From: Fictibacillus enclensis
GTDB lineage: Bacteria > Bacillota > Bacilli > Bacillales > Fictibacillaceae
Direction: 5' to 3'
Length of the DNA stretch: 64,000 nucleotides
Assembly: GCF_001457035.1 (NCBI RefSeq)
Contig: NZ_KQ758623.1
Location: 1 to 64,000 of the forward strand
Shown here: piece after piece, positions 44,202 through 55,753 of the stretch
Position numbering within the stretch: position 1 is the first letter of the stretch
How the letters are laid out: every line of letters begins with the position of its first letter
Notes under the pieces: generated by a model
The model's input: only the letters and a program-made list of their open reading frames with translations
Told to the model about the DNA's origin: nothing
The model's database searches: none
Position numbers and translations under genes: made by a program

Positions 44202-45502
44202 TGTTCCGGACAATCTCCAACATTATGCGTGTGGGTGATCTCAGAAACAAGATTCTATTTACACTTTTGATGCTGATCGTTTTCAGGATCGGAACGTTTA
44301 TTCCTGTTCCAGGTGTGAATCGCGAGGTCCTTAAGTTTGGTACTGAAAATAACGCAAGTATTTTTGGATTCTTGAACACGTTCGGTGGTGGAGCATTAAA
44401 AAACTTCTCCATCTTTGCAATGGGTATCATGCCATACATTACAGCATCAATCATTGTTCAGCTGCTTCAAATGGATGTGGTTCCTAAGTTCACAGAGTGG
44501 AGTAAACAAGGGGAAGTGGGCCGACGCAAGCTGGCTCAGTTCACCAGATACGGAACGATTGTCCTTGGATTTATCCAGGCCATCGGGATGTCTATCGGGT
44601 TTAACAACCTGTTCCCTGGACTGATTTCAAACCCTGGAATCATGACGTATTTGTTTATTGCGTTGGTGTTGACTGCCGGAACTTCCTTTTTGATGTGGTT
44701 AGGTGAGCAGATTACCCTTAAGGGAATCGGAAATGGGATTTCCGTTCTCATTTTCGCGGGGATTGTCGCAGCTATTCCTACAGCTGTTAACCAGATATAT
44801 GCAGCGCAATTCAAAGGCGCAAACGATCAGATGTTTATGCACATTGTAACTGTACTTCTGTTACTGGTAGCTATTATTTTAATCGTTGTCGGCGTTATCT
44901 ACATTCAACAAGGTTTACGTAAGATCCCGATTCAGTATGCAAAACGCGTCGTCGGTACAAACCCTGTTGGCGGCCAATCCACGCATTTGCCGATTAAAGT
45001 CAACGCGGCAGGAGTTATCCCGGTTATCTTTGCGATTTCCCTGATTATTACTCCTCGTACGATTGCCGGCTTTTTCGAGCAAAACGATATAACAAAGTGG
45101 ATTGTCAGCACGTTTGACTACACCCAGCCAGTCGGAATGATTTTATATGCGCTTTTAATTATTGGATTTTCGTACTTCTACACGTTCATTCAGGTCAATC
45201 CAGAGCAAATGGCTGATAACTTGAAGAAACAGGGTGGTTACATCCCGGGTATTCGTCCAGGAGCAAACACCCAATCGTATATTACGAAAATTTTATATCG
45301 ATTAACTTTTGTAGGATCTCTATTCCTTGCGTTTATCGCTATTCTCCCGGTAATCTTTACAGCAATTCCAGGGCTCAACCTTCCGTCTTCGATTCAGATT
45401 GGCGGCACGAGCTTACTGATTGTTGTAGGTGTGGCATTAGACACGATGAAGCAGATTGAAAGCCAGTTGATTAAACGGCATTACAAAGGCTTCATTAAGT
45501 AG
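44201..45502 (+). CDS. secY: SecY preprotein translocase channel
   Basis: SecY is the pore of the Sec translocase with SecE and SecG. The 433-residue product has about ten membrane helices. The signatures are GTFIPVPGVN, ASIIVQLLQMDVVPKF and the cytoplasmic loop with QGEVGRRKLAQFTRYGT. The late cytoplasmic loop NPEQMADNLKKQGGYIPGIRPG contacts SecA and ribosomes. The start overlaps rplO. Confidence 0.97.
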   Translation: MFRTISNIMRVGDLRNKILFTLLMLIVFRIGTFIPVPGVNREVLKFGTENNASIFGFLNTFGGGALKNFSIFAMGIMPYITASIIVQLLQMDVVPKFTEWSKQGEVGRRKLAQFTRYGTIVLGFIQAIGMSIGFNNLFPGLISNPGIMTYLFIALVLTAGTSFLMWLGEQITLKGIGNGISVLIFAGIVAAIPTAVNQIYAAQFKGANDQMFMHIVTVLLLLVAIILIVVGVIYIQQGLRKIPIQYAKRVVGTNPVGGQSTHLPIKVNAAGVIPVIFAISLIITPRTIAGFFEQNDITKWIVSTFDYTQPVGMILYALLIIGFSYFYTFIQVNPEQMADNLKKQGGYIPGIRPGANTQSYITKILYRLTFVGSLFLAFIAILPVIFTAIPGLNLPSSIQIGGTSLLIVVGVALDTMKQIESQLIKRHYKGFIK

Positions 45503-45574
45503 AGGAAAGGGAAGACGTCTTCTTCCCTCAAACCCTCGGTCTATTGGCAAGATTAGTGAGTATGGAGGGATTAG

Positions 45575-46971
<1,397 letters not shown>

Positions 46972-46985
46972 GTGAAGGTGATATA

Positions 46986-47309
46986 ATGGTTAGCGATTCT
47001 GAATCGATGCCTCAGATAGGACAGATGGTTCGAATCATAAAGGGAAGAGACGCAGAGAAATTAGGTGTCATCGTAAATATCCTGGATGATCGCTTTGTAC
47101 TTGTCGCAGATGGCGATAAGCGCAAATATGATCGCGCCAAACGTAAAAACCTGATTCACTTAGAACTTCTTGATTTTATTTCTCCGGAAGTTGCAAGAAG
47201 CATTCTTGAAACAGGCCGTGTAACAAATGGCAAACTACGGTACGCAGTAGCGAAGTTTTCCGACGAGAAAGTCATTGCTCTGAAGAAGGGAGACCATATC
47301 GATGGCTAA
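46986..47309 (+). CDS. KOW-domain RNA-binding protein (YbzG-like)
   Basis: The 107-residue product has an N-terminal KOW/SH3-like domain ([22 protein letters not shown], then [20 protein letters not shown]) similar to the L14e/L6e group. A short C-terminal extension follows. B. subtilis has ybzG in the same place between map and infA. An RNA- or ribosome-binding role is inferred from the fold and location; no function is established. Its end overlaps infA by eight bases. The start is ATG 46986 after AAGGTGATATA. Confidence 0.88.
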   Translation: MVSDSESMPQIGQMVRIIKGRDAEKLGVIVNILDDRFVLVADGDKRKYDRAKRKNLIHLELLDFISPEVARSILETGRVTNGKLRYAVAKFSDEKVIALKKGDHIDG

Positions 47310-47520
47310 AGACGATGTAATTGAGGTAGAAGGTACGGTTATCGAACCACTGCCAAACGCCATGTTCCGAGTGGAGCTTGAGAATGGACATAAAATTCTA
47401 GCACATGTTTCCGGAAAGATCCGCATGCACTACATTCGGATTTTACCAGGAGATAAAGTTACCGTAGAATTGTCTCCATATGACTTATCACGTGGTCGTA
47501 TAACGTATCGCTTTAAATAA
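47302..47520 (+). CDS. infA: Translation initiation factor IF-1
   Basis: IF-1 blocks the A site during initiation. The 72-residue OB-fold protein reads [20 protein letters not shown] and [19 protein letters not shown], with the standard length. AAGGGAG lies within the end of the preceding KOW gene. Confidence 0.98.
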   Translation: MAKDDVIEVEGTVIEPLPNAMFRVELENGHKILAHVSGKIRMHYIRILPGDKVTVELSPYDLSRGRITYRFK

Positions 47521-47670
<150 letters not shown>

Positions 47671-47689
47671 TCTAAGGAGGTGCTACATT

Positions 47690-48055
47690 ATGGCACGTAT
47701 TGCAGGAGTCGACGTTCCACGCGATAAGCGAGTTGTCATTTCGCTAACTTACATCTTTGGAATCGGTAAAGCGAAAGCTCAACAAGTTCTTGCTGAAGCT
47801 GGTGTATCTGAAGAAACTCGCGTTCGTGATCTTACAGAAGATGAATTGAATAAAATCCGTGAAGCAATCGACAAGATTAAAGTTGAAGGTGACCTTCGTC
47901 GTGAAGTATCCCTTAACATCAAACGTCTAATCGAGATCGGCAGCTTCCGTGGAATCCGCCACCGTCGCGGTCTTCCAGTTCGCGGTCAAAATACGAAGAA
48001 CAACTCTCGTACTCGTAAAGGACCTCGTCGTACAGTAGCGAATAAGAAAAAGTAA
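47690..48055 (+). CDS. rpsM: Ribosomal protein S13
   Basis: S13 contacts P-site tRNA and the central intersubunit bridge. The 121-residue product begins [20 protein letters not shown] and contains [20 protein letters not shown] with the basic C-terminal tail. AAGGAGGTG precedes the ATG. Confidence 0.98.
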   Translation: MARIAGVDVPRDKRVVISLTYIFGIGKAKAQQVLAEAGVSEETRVRDLTEDELNKIREAIDKIKVEGDLRREVSLNIKRLIEIGSFRGIRHRRGLPVRGQNTKNNSRTRKGPRRTVANKKK

Positions 48056-48074
48056 GTAAAGGAGGTAAACTCTA

Positions 48075-48473
48075 ATGGCGAAGCAACAACGTAAAACAAA
48101 CACTCGTAAACGTCGTGTGAAAAAGAATGTTGAGACCGGTATCGCGCATATCCGTTCTACATTCAACAACACAATCATTACGATTACTGATACTCACGGG
48201 AACGCAATCTCTTGGGCTACATCTGGCCACATGGGATTCAAAGGTTCTCGTAAATCAACTCCATTCGCAGCACAAATGGCAGCTGAAACTGCTGGTAAGA
48301 CTGCAATGGAAAATGGCATGAAAACACTAGAGGTTTCTGTTAAAGGCCCTGGTGCTGGCCGTGAAGCTGCGATTCGTGCCCTTCAAGCGGTAGGTCTAGA
48401 AGTAACAGCTATTCGCGATGTTACACCTGTTCCTCATAACGGATGCCGTCCTCCAAAACGCCGCCGCGTGTAA
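48075..48473 (+). CDS. rpsK: Ribosomal protein S11
   Basis: S11 forms the platform cleft near the E-site codon. The 132-residue product contains [34 protein letters not shown] and the C-terminal signature [25 protein letters not shown] and GTTACAC flank its stop codon (48468-48485), a small hairpin before the 176-base rpoA leader. Confidence 0.98.
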   Translation: MAKQQRKTNTRKRRVKKNVETGIAHIRSTFNNTIITITDTHGNAISWATSGHMGFKGSRKSTPFAAQMAAETAGKTAMENGMKTLEVSVKGPGAGREAAIRALQAVGLEVTAIRDVTPVPHNGCRPPKRRRV

Positions 48474-48649
48474 CTTTAGTTACACTCTGCGGTATATTAT
48501 ATGTATAACCTGTCTATAATGGGTATGTATAATATAAGATTTGGTGAAGAACACTAATTAGTTGTTTTAGTCGGGAATGCCATTGGGGAATTTCGGCTGG
48601 GCAATTCGCCCGAAGTCGAGGTTCGACGTTTGAAGGAGGGTTTAGTTGA

Positions 48650-49594
48650 ATGATCGAAATCGAAAAGCCAAGAATTGAAACGGTTGAAATCAGCGACGAT
48701 GCCACATATGGAAAGTTTGTTGTTGAACCACTTGAACGTGGATATGGTACTACACTGGGCAACTCCTTACGTCGTATCCTATTATCCTCACTGCCTGGTG
48801 CAGCTGTTACATCCATTCAGATTAATGGCGTGTTGCATGAGTTCTCTACAGTAGAAGGTGTGGTGGAAGATGTAACTACCATCATCCTTAACCTGAAGAA
48901 GCTTGCAATGAAGATTTATTCTGATGAAGATAAGACATTGGAAATAGATGTACAGGGTGAGGGAGTCGTTACAGCTGGTGATATTACACATGATAGTGAT
49001 GTAGAGATTCTGAATCCGGATCTTCACATTGCCACTCTTGCGGAAGGTGCTCATTTCCAAATGAAGCTGAATGCGAGAAGAGGCCGCGGTTATGTACAAG
49101 CGGAAGGCAATAAGTCAGAAGATCTTCCAATCGGAGTTATTCCGGTTGATTCTATCTACACACCGATCTCCCGTGTAAACTACCAGGTTGAAAATACTCG
49201 CGTTGGACAAGTGACAAATTACGATAAACTCACATTTGACATTTGGACAGATGGAAGCATCCGTCCTGAAGAGGCAGTTTCTCTTGGAGCGAAGATCATT
49301 ACCGAACATTTGAATATCTTTGTCGGACTAACCGATCAAGCGCAAAAAGCAGAAATTATGGTTGAAAAAGAAGAAGACCAAAAGGAAAAAGTTCTTGAAA
49401 TGACGATTGAAGAACTTGATCTTTCTGTGCGTTCTTACAACTGCCTTAAACGCGCTGGTATTAATACAGTTCAAGAACTTGCTAATAAATCAGAAGAAGA
49501 CATGATGAAAGTACGCAACCTCGGTAAGAAGTCTCTTGAAGAAGTTCAGGAGAAACTTGACGAGCTTGGGCTTTCCTTACGTGCTGACGATTAA
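48650..49594 (+). CDS. rpoA: RNA polymerase alpha subunit
   Basis: RpoA scaffolds polymerase assembly and its C-terminal domain binds UP elements and activators. The 314-residue product has the N-domain signature [26 protein letters not shown] in pieces and a C-terminal domain [19 protein letters not shown]. It lies in the alpha operon with several TATAAT-like boxes in the upstream 176-base gap, so a local promoter is possible. Confidence 0.98.
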   Translation: MIEIEKPRIETVEISDDATYGKFVVEPLERGYGTTLGNSLRRILLSSLPGAAVTSIQINGVLHEFSTVEGVVEDVTTIILNLKKLAMKIYSDEDKTLEIDVQGEGVVTAGDITHDSDVEILNPDLHIATLAEGAHFQMKLNARRGRGYVQAEGNKSEDLPIGVIPVDSIYTPISRVNYQVENTRVGQVTNYDKLTFDIWTDGSIRPEEAVSLGAKIITEHLNIFVGLTDQAQKAEIMVEKEEDQKEKVLEMTIEELDLSVRSYNCLKRAGINTVQELANKSEEDMMKVRNLGKKSLEEVQEKLDELGLSLRADD

Positions 49595-49683
49595 TCTGAC
49601 AGACTAGAATTTGCTTTTTCACAGGTGACTGTTACTTGTAACAGCCTCCCTGTCTGCAAAAAGCACAGAAGGAGGGAATAGAC

Positions 49684-50046
49684 ATGGCATACCAAAAGTT
49701 GGGTCGTGTTTCAGCTGTTCGCCGCGCAATGCTGCGTGACTTGGCAACAGACTTAATTATCAACGATCGTATTGAAACAACAGAAGCGCGTGCTAAGGAA
49801 GTACGTAAATTTGTTGAGAAGATGATCACGCTTGGTAAGCGTGGAGACCTTCACGCACGCCGTCAAGCTGCAAGCTTCGTTCGCAATGAAGTAGCTAACG
49901 AAGAATCTGGCCAAAAGGCACTTCAAAAACTATTTAGTGACCTTGGACCTCGTTATGCAGAGCGTAATGGTGGTTACACTCGTATCGCTAAGATCGGTCC
50001 TCGCCGTGGTGACGGTGCACCAATGGTCATCATTGAATTAGTTTAA
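49684..50046 (+). CDS. rplQ: Ribosomal protein L17
   Basis: L17 lies by the tunnel exit. The 120-residue product starts [24 protein letters not shown] in pieces and ends [12 protein letters not shown], matching the family. It is the last gene of the superoperon and is followed by a terminator. Confidence 0.97.
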   Translation: MAYQKLGRVSAVRRAMLRDLATDLIINDRIETTEARAKEVRKFVEKMITLGKRGDLHARRQAASFVRNEVANEESGQKALQKLFSDLGPRYAERNGGYTRIAKIGPRRGDGAPMVIIELV

Positions 50047-50054
50047 TAATGAAT

Positions 50055-50100
50055 AAAGGGCGGGACAGGGTCATTACGATCGTTTCTTGCCCTTTTTTTA
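50055..50100 (+). terminator. Terminator of the ribosomal superoperon
   Basis: AAAGGGC (50055-50061) pairs with GCCCTTT (50089-50095), extended by a few weaker pairs, and is followed by seven T. It ends the S10-spc-alpha transcript after rplQ. Confidence 0.88.
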
Positions 50101-50149
50101 TGTTTTAAAATGCATTTATCAATAGAGCTGAGCTGAGGGGGAGAAAAAC

Positions 50150-50989
50150 GTGAAGGAACTCATTACAGTTAACAACGTTTCCTTCCAGTACCCGAGTGAG
50201 GACGACTTGACTCTGACAGAATTGAGCCTCTCGGTGTACAAAGGAGAATGGCTGGCGATCGTCGGCCATAACGGTTCTGGGAAATCTACATTGGCCAAGC
50301 TGCTCAATGGACTTCTTCTGCCTACCTCAGGAGAAGTTAAGGTAGAGGACTATACAACCGCAAATGAAAAAGAGCTCTGGGAGATCAGAAGGCGGGTCGG
50401 CATCGTTTTTCAGAATCCGGACAACCAGTTTGTCGGGACAAGCGTAAGAGACGATGTGGCATTCGGCCTTGAGAACTTTGGAGTGCCCCGTGATGAAATG
50501 ATCGAGCGCATACAAACGAGTATTGCCCGAGTGAACATGCAGGACTTTATCGAGAGTGAGCCCCATCATCTTTCTGGAGGGCAAAAACAGCGAGTGGCCA
50601 TTGCAGGCATTATCGCCCAAAAGCCATCCATCATTATTCTGGACGAAGCGACGTCCATGCTTGATCCGATGGGCCGCAAGGAAGTTATTGATACAGTGAA
50701 ACAGCTGAATGAGGAAGAAGGAATTACCGTCATTTCCATCACTCATGACCTGGAAGAAGCCGTACGCGCTGACAGGGTGATTGTGATGAAACAAGGAGCC
50801 ATTCTGACTACCGGCAGTCCACGGGAAGTGTTTCAGAACGAAGCGCTGCTGCTGGATGCAGGGCTTGATCTTCCATTTTCGCTTAAACTTGGACTAGCGC
50901 TCAGGGACTATGGCGTCAGCCTGAAAGAACAACATTTGACACAGGAAGAATTGGTGGATGCATTATGGACATTAAAATCAGCGGATTGA
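50150..50989 (+). CDS. ecfA1: ECF transporter ATPase EcfA1
   Basis: EcfA1 is one of two ATPases of the shared energy-coupling module for vitamin uptake. The 279-residue product has Walker A GHNGSGKST at 39-47, the Q-loop FQNPDNQF, signature LSGGQKQR, and Walker B IIILDEATSMLD. It starts at GTG 50150 after AGGGGGAG and overlaps ecfA2 by 25 bases. Substrate-specific S-components are usually encoded elsewhere. Confidence 0.95.
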   Translation: MKELITVNNVSFQYPSEDDLTLTELSLSVYKGEWLAIVGHNGSGKSTLAKLLNGLLLPTSGEVKVEDYTTANEKELWEIRRRVGIVFQNPDNQFVGTSVRDDVAFGLENFGVPRDEMIERIQTSIARVNMQDFIESEPHHLSGGQKQRVAIAGIIAQKPSIIILDEATSMLDPMGRKEVIDTVKQLNEEEGITVISITHDLEEAVRADRVIVMKQGAILTTGSPREVFQNEALLLDAGLDLPFSLKLGLALRDYGVSLKEQHLTQEELVDALWTLKSAD

Positions 50990-51837
50990 CCCATCGCTAC
51001 AAAGCAGGAACGCCCTTTGAGCGGCTTGCCCTCCATGATGTCAGCCTGTCCATCCCCTCGGGGACATTCCTTGCTGTCATCGGCCACACCGGTTCAGGCA
51101 AATCAACCTTGATTCAGCATTTGAATGGGCTATTAAAGCCATCTGAAGGAACCATTAAAGTAGGGGACCTCACGATTGCTGCCGGAGGAAAGAAAAAACA
51201 GCTGAAGGCACTCCGCAAACGGGTGGGAATTGTCTTTCAATATCCTGAACATCAGCTGTTTGATGAAACGGTGGAAAAAGACGTTATGTTCGGACCGATG
51301 AACTTTGGCCAAAGCGAAGAGGCGGCCAGAGCGGCAGCGCATGAGATGATTAAGCTTGTCGGACTTCCTGTCGAGGTGCTTCAGAAGTCACCCTTTGATC
51401 TCAGCGGAGGACAGATGCGCCGGGTAGCTATAGCCGGAGTGCTCGCCATGGAGCCTGACGTCTTGATTCTGGATGAACCGACAGCGGGTCTTGATCCGCG
51501 TGGAAGAAAAGAAATTATGGATTTGTTCCGTACCCTTCATGATCAAAGGAACATGACGACCATCCTTGTCACGCATTCCATGGAGGATGCGGCTTATTAT
51601 GCAGATCGCATTCTTGTTATGGAAAAAGGGTCCACCTATCTTGAAGGGACCCCTGCTGAAATCTTTGCTAAACGGGAAGAACTTCAGGCGGTCGGCCTGG
51701 ATGTTCCTGAAACCGTTCAGTTTTTGCTGAGGTGGCAGGGGAAGACCGGTAAACCGGCAGAGATGTCGTCATTTACCATTGAGGACACAGCCAAGGCCAT
51801 CTCTGCCGACTTTGGCAAAGGAGGGTCCACATGTTAG
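50965..51837 (+). CDS. ecfA2: ECF transporter ATPase EcfA2
   Basis: EcfA2 is the second ATPase and pairs with EcfA1. The 290-residue product has Walker A GHTGSGKST at 40-48, the Q-loop FQYPEHQLFDETV, signature LSGGQMRR and Walker B LILDEPTAGLD. It begins inside ecfA1 and overlaps ecfT by seven bases, which would set equal synthesis of the module subunits. Confidence 0.95.
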   Translation: MDIKISGLTHRYKAGTPFERLALHDVSLSIPSGTFLAVIGHTGSGKSTLIQHLNGLLKPSEGTIKVGDLTIAAGGKKKQLKALRKRVGIVFQYPEHQLFDETVEKDVMFGPMNFGQSEEAARAAAHEMIKLVGLPVEVLQKSPFDLSGGQMRRVAIAGVLAMEPDVLILDEPTAGLDPRGRKEIMDLFRTLHDQRNMTTILVTHSMEDAAYYADRILVMEKGSTYLEGTPAEIFAKREELQAVGLDVPETVQFLLRWQGKTGKPAEMSSFTIEDTAKAISADFGKGGSTC

Positions 51838-52634
51838 ATAATGTGATCATCGGCCAGTATATACCGGGCACCTCCGTACTTCACAAAATGGATCCGCGGG
51901 CAAAGCTTCTTGGCATCTTTGTGTTTATCTTTGTTGTCTTTTTGGCTAACAACTGGCTGACCTACGGGATCCTCGGTGTGTTTGCAGTGGCTGCGATCCT
52001 GTTGTCGCAAGTCTCACTCCGTTATATGTATAAAGGCCTGAAGCCGATCTTTTTTATTGTAATCTTTACGTTCGTCCTGCACATCCTTATGACCAAGCAG
52101 GGAGAGGTGGTCTATGACCTGGGATGGCTGAAAATCTACAACGGCGGGGTGAAGCAGGGTGTCTTCATTTCCCTGCGGCTGGTGTATCTTGTCCTTGTCA
52201 CATCTCTTTTGACATTGACGACCACACCAATCGATATTACGGACGGACTTGAATACCTGCTGGCCCCGTTTAAAAAGATCAAGCTCCCTGTTCACGAGTT
52301 TGCTCTTATGATGTCAATCTCCCTCCGTTTTATTCCGACCCTGCTTCAGGAGACAGAGAAGATCATGAAGGCCCAGATGGCCCGTGGTGCGGAGTTTACC
52401 GCAGGACCAATTAAAGAGCGGGTCAAAGCCTTTGTGCCGCTTCTGGTACCCTTATTTATCTCTTCATTTAAGCGGGCGGAAGACCTGGCTCTGGCCATGG
52501 AAGCACGCGGCTACCGTGGAGGAGAAGGAAGGACAAGGCTCCGTGTTCTCCACTGGAGGTTCAGGGATACAGGAGCGCTTTTGCTGCTGGTGATTCTGGC
52601 GGCTGTGCTGGTTGTTTTAAGGACGCATGGGTAA
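51831..52634 (+). CDS. ecfT: ECF transporter transmembrane subunit EcfT
   Basis: EcfT couples the ATPases to substrate-binding S-components. The 267-residue product has about five to six membrane helices. Two Ala-Arg-Gly coupling motifs lie in the long cytoplasmic helices (MARGAEF near 183 and MEARGYRGG near 222). Its position after ecfA1-ecfA2 defines a group II ECF module. Confidence 0.95.
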   Translation: MLDNVIIGQYIPGTSVLHKMDPRAKLLGIFVFIFVVFLANNWLTYGILGVFAVAAILLSQVSLRYMYKGLKPIFFIVIFTFVLHILMTKQGEVVYDLGWLKIYNGGVKQGVFISLRLVYLVLVTSLLTLTTTPIDITDGLEYLLAPFKKIKLPVHEFALMMSISLRFIPTLLQETEKIMKAQMARGAEFTAGPIKERVKAFVPLLVPLFISSFKRAEDLALAMEARGYRGGEGRTRLRVLHWRFRDTGALLLLVILAAVLVVLRTHG

Positions 52635-52649
52635 AGGAGAGTTTGAGGT

Positions 52650-53390
52650 ATGCAGCGCTGGAAAGCGACCGTAAGCTACGACGGCACTCAATTTGCCGGG
52701 TATCAGGTCCAGCCTGGAGCCCGCACGGTTCAGGGGGAGATTGAAAAAAGCCTGTCCAAAATGCATAAAGGGACCTCTGTAAGAATTTCCGCTTCCGGAA
52801 GAACGGATGCAGGGGTACATGCCATCGGGCAGGTGTTCCACTTTGACAGCCCGCTTGCCATTGTCCCGGAACGATGGCAAAAGGCGGTGAATGCCCTGTT
52901 GCCGGCCGACATTCGTATCCTGGAAGTGGAAGCAGTGCCTTTGGACTTTCATGCGCGTTTCAGTGCGGTAGAGAAGGAATATCATTACCGGCTGATGACA
53001 AGCGGCGAACCGGATGTTTTTCGGCGGAACTATGCCTCCCATTTCCCTTATCCACTGGATCATACGGCGATCCAGGAAGCCATGGGGATCTTCATGGGCA
53101 CCCATGATTTTACGTCGTTTTCCTCGGCCCGCTCGGAAGTGGAAGATAAGGTAAGGACCATTACCATGTTTGAGCTGGTAACAGCGGGAGACGAGCTTAT
53201 TTTTAAAGTGCGGGGCAACGGCTTTTTATATAACATGGTCCGGATAATGGCCGGTACGCTTTTGGATGCCGGACAGGGCAAAATTCAGCCGGAGGAAATC
53301 CGTTCCATGCTCGCGGAAAAGGACAGAAGCGCCGCAGGTAAAACGGCACCGCCGCACGGTTTGTACTTATATCGCGTCACCTATAAATGA
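52650..53390 (+). CDS. truA: tRNA pseudouridine synthase A
   Basis: TruA makes pseudouridine at positions 38-40 of tRNA anticodon stems. The 246-residue product has the catalytic aspartate D53 in SGRTDAGVHA, the N-terminal YDGTQFAGYQVQP, and the C-terminal FLYNMVRIMAGTLLDAG. It follows ecfT by 15 bases with GAGGT before ATG 52650. Confidence 0.96.
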   Translation: MQRWKATVSYDGTQFAGYQVQPGARTVQGEIEKSLSKMHKGTSVRISASGRTDAGVHAIGQVFHFDSPLAIVPERWQKAVNALLPADIRILEVEAVPLDFHARFSAVEKEYHYRLMTSGEPDVFRRNYASHFPYPLDHTAIQEAMGIFMGTHDFTSFSSARSEVEDKVRTITMFELVTAGDELIFKVRGNGFLYNMVRIMAGTLLDAGQGKIQPEEIRSMLAEKDRSAAGKTAPPHGLYLYRVTYK

Positions 53391-53424
53391 TGCGAAAAAT
53401 ACTCGCGGAAATTTCGCGACACAC

Positions 53425-53453
53425 TTGACATCGTTGTTTATATGTTATAAGAT
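53425..53453 (+). promoter_or_regulatory. Promoter of rplM-rpsI
   Basis: TTGACA (53425-53430) and TAAGAT (53448-53453) are 17 bases apart. A small palindrome (TCGCG...CGCGA near 53403-53419) precedes it after truA. Confidence 0.7.
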
Positions 53454-53461
53454 ATTCTTTG

Positions 53462-53600
53462 GTATTTCTAAGATTATCTCCCTGCCCCGGAAGGTAATTC
53501 GGTGAAATGTTTAGTAACTAAAAATGTTCAGCTGACCGTAATTTACAGTGAGTGGAACAGCACCCATAAAAAAATTAAGCGATTTAGCGAATGAAGATAC
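53462..53600 (+). promoter_or_regulatory. L13 leader RNA
   Basis: The leader of about 140 bases before rplM contains AAATGTTTAGTAACTAAAAA, TTCAGCTGACCGTAATTTAC and GTGGAACAGCACCC, which resemble the Bacillales L13 leader. Autoregulation by L13 is known for this class only by inference from conservation. Confidence 0.65.
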
Positions 53601-53614
53601 AGGAGGGAAAATTC

Positions 53615-54052
53615 ATGCGTACGACATTCATGGCGAAAGCTTCTGAAGTAGAACGTAAGTGGTTGTTGATTGACGCTGAAGGAAAGACTTTAGGTCGTCT
53701 TGCAAGTGAAGTTGCAGCAATCCTTCGCGGAAAACACAAACCAACTTTTACACCACACGTTGATACTGGGGATCATGTAATCCTAATCAACGCTGAAAAA
53801 ATTCATCTAACAGGTAAGAAGTTAAGTGACAAGATTTACTACCGTCACACTGGACATCCAGGTGGACTTCGTACAAGAACTGCATTAGAAATGCGTACAA
53901 CTCGTTCTGAGCAAATGCTTGAACTAGCGATCAAAGGTATGCTTCCTAAGAACAGCCTTGGCCGTCAAATGATCAAAAAGCTTCACGTATATGCTGGAGC
54001 TGAGCACCAACATCAAGCACAAAAGCCAGAAAAATACGAATTACGCGGATAA
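53615..54052 (+). CDS. rplM: Ribosomal protein L13
   Basis: L13 is an early-assembling 50S protein. The 145-residue product has [41 protein letters not shown] in pieces and [23 protein letters not shown] 53615 after GGAGGGAAA is the start; the open frame from 53591 is leader. It is followed by rpsI after 18 bases. Confidence 0.97.
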   Translation: MRTTFMAKASEVERKWLLIDAEGKTLGRLASEVAAILRGKHKPTFTPHVDTGDHVILINAEKIHLTGKKLSDKIYYRHTGHPGGLRTRTALEMRTTRSEQMLELAIKGMLPKNSLGRQMIKKLHVYAGAEHQHQAQKPEKYELRG

Positions 54053-54070
54053 TAAAAGGGAGGTATTCAC

Positions 54071-54463
54071 GTGGCACAAGTACAATATTACGGTACTGGG
54101 CGTCGTAAGCACTCCGTTGCTCGCGTACGTTTAGTTCCTGGTGATGGCCGTATCGTAATCAACGGTCGCAGCATTGACGAATATTTCGGTTTGGAAACAC
54201 TAAAACTTATCGTAAGACAACCACTTAACGAAACAGCAACAGAAGGTAACTACGACGTTCTTGTTACTGTTCAAGGTGGAGGATATACAGGACAAGCAGG
54301 AGCGATCCGTCATGGTATCTCTCGCGCTCTTCTACAAGCTGATCCTGAATTCCGCGGCAACCTTAAAGCTGCTGGATTCTTGACTCGTGACGCTCGTATG
54401 AAAGAACGTAAGAAATACGGTCTTAAAGGCGCTCGTCGTGCACCACAGTTCTCAAAACGTTAA
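54071..54463 (+). CDS. rpsI: Ribosomal protein S9
   Basis: S9 contacts P-site tRNA through its C-terminal arginine. The 130-residue product starts at GTG 54071 ([20 protein letters not shown]) and ends [16 protein letters not shown], with the conserved SKR tail. The tail is intact, so the element inserted next door has not changed the protein. Some integrative elements of other Firmicutes are known to use the rpsI 3' end as target. Confidence 0.97.
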   Translation: MAQVQYYGTGRRKHSVARVRLVPGDGRIVINGRSIDEYFGLETLKLIVRQPLNETATEGNYDVLVTVQGGGYTGQAGAIRHGISRALLQADPEFRGNLKAAGFLTRDARMKERKKYGLKGARRAPQFSKR

Positions 54464-54475
54464 TTCTCAACGTTT

Positions 54476-54512
54476 CAAAGGCTCTCAACCATTTTGGTTG
54501 GGGGTCTTTTTT
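54476..54512 (+). terminator. Terminator after rpsI
   Basis: A stem of CTCAACC with GGTTGGGG around ATTTT lies at about 54481-54504, followed by TTTTTT. It is the last feature of the ancestral chromosome before the mobile element. Confidence 0.85.
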
Positions 54513-54580
54513 ATACTTGAAAATAGCTTCTGACCACATTTTGACCACGAAAATATTTTTCGACCTCATATGACCACTAA
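54513..54580 (+). other. Putative attachment-site region with TGACCAC repeats
   Basis: TGACCAC occurs at 54531-54537, 54542-54548 and 54571-54577, with a relative CGACCTC at 54561-54567. These lie between the rpsI terminator and the 3' end of the integrase gene, as expected for arm-type integrase sites near attL. The core duplicate cannot be shown because the other end is outside the window. Confidence 0.55.
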
Positions 54581-55732
54581 TCACAGCTCAATATACCTTT
54601 GGAATTTTTCCGCGGTTTGCTCTTTCAGTGTGTCAGTAACGTGCGTATAGATGTTCATAGTCATTTTGATGTCGGTATGTCCTAACCGCTCCTGTACTTC
54701 TTTTATGCTGGCTCCTGCTTCAAATAGGAGAGATGCATGAGTATGTCTTAATCCATGAATAGTAATTCTGTGAAGCTGATGTTTTTTTATCACTATATTG
54801 AGTTTCTCATTCAGGTAGGCCAATCGCATTGGAGACCCATTTTCTCGTGTGAAGACCACATTATTAAGGACGATATTACTCCCGCTAGCTAAAATGGCTT
54901 CATATTGCCTTGTACGCCATTTTTTTAGTAGATGGAGGGTATTTCTGTCCAAACTAATTAAACGCCGAGATTCCTTAGTTTTAGGCGTTTGAAATACAAA
55001 ACCTCCTTCGTTTTGAAAGAGTGTCTTTGCTAAACGAATAGAACCGTCTCCAAAATTAATATCGTCCCACGTAAGTGCTAATAATTCACCCTTCCTTGCT
55101 CCGGTATATATTAAAAGGTGGAAAAGGACATGATCACGAAACTCTAATTCCCTTTCCGTTATCATTAAAAAGTTTTTTATTTCATCCTTTCTCCAATAGT
55201 TTCGATCCGTTTGATCATTATCCTCACTGATCATCTCCCTTTGTTTCCTAGGAATACTAACATGCTCCATAGGATTTTTTGAGATGATGTCCATTTTTAA
55301 TGCATAGTTGAAAACTTGATTAGCTTGTATTTTTATGTCATTTACAGATGCTATTAACTCAGCTATCTCATTAATCATCTCCTGGCAGTATGCTTTTGTT
55401 ACATCCTTCATTTTTATTTTTCCAAAGCGGGGAAGAATATGCTTCTTAAATTTTGACTGGATAGTTTTTTGGGTGCTTGCCTTGATGGTTTTTCTGTGAT
55501 TGGTGAACCACTGATTAAATACCTCATCGAAAGTATAGTTATTGGTGCTTATCCAAATGCCACTTGATATTTCAAGCTCAAGTGTACTAGCAGCTTTCTG
55601 AGCTTCTTTTTTTGTCTTAAATCCCCTACGTGTCGTGGTCTGCCGCTTTCCTGTCTCTGGGTTAGTCCCAGTATCCATTTTGAATAACCACATTGGTCCT
55701 TGTTTTGTTGTGTATTTCTGAAAAGATGCCAC
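54581..55732 (-). CDS. int: Tyrosine site-specific integrase
   Basis: This is a phage/ICE-type tyrosine recombinase of 383 residues. An N-terminal arm-binding domain (1-60, AP2-like, GKRQTTTRRGFKTKKEAQ) and a SAM-like core-binding domain (65-155) precede the catalytic domain. Catalytic residues are R213 (TGARKGEL), a candidate lysine near 251, H326 and R329 (HGLRH), H352 (GHTD) and nucleophile Y362. All are present, so it should be active. The start is GTG behind GGGAGTGG. It sits at the element edge and points toward rpsI. Confidence 0.94.
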   Translation of the reverse strand: MASFQKYTTKQGPMWLFKMDTGTNPETGKRQTTTRRGFKTKKEAQKAASTLELEISSGIWISTNNYTFDEVFNQWFTNHRKTIKASTQKTIQSKFKKHILPRFGKIKMKDVTKAYCQEMINEIAELIASVNDIKIQANQVFNYALKMDIISKNPMEHVSIPRKQREMISEDNDQTDRNYWRKDEIKNFLMITERELEFRDHVLFHLLIYTGARKGELLALTWDDINFGDGSIRLAKTLFQNEGGFVFQTPKTKESRRLISLDRNTLHLLKKWRTRQYEAILASGSNIVLNNVVFTRENGSPMRLAYLNEKLNIVIKKHQLHRITIHGLRHTHASLLFEAGASIKEVQERLGHTDIKMTMNIYTHVTDTLKEQTAEKFQRYIEL

Positions 55733-55753
55733 TTATTCCACTCCCATAACATT

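Noticed and set aside
54531-54577. TGACCAC repeats as a CRISPR array
   Set aside because: The repeats are only 7 bases, with gaps of 4 to 22 bases, and no cas genes occur.
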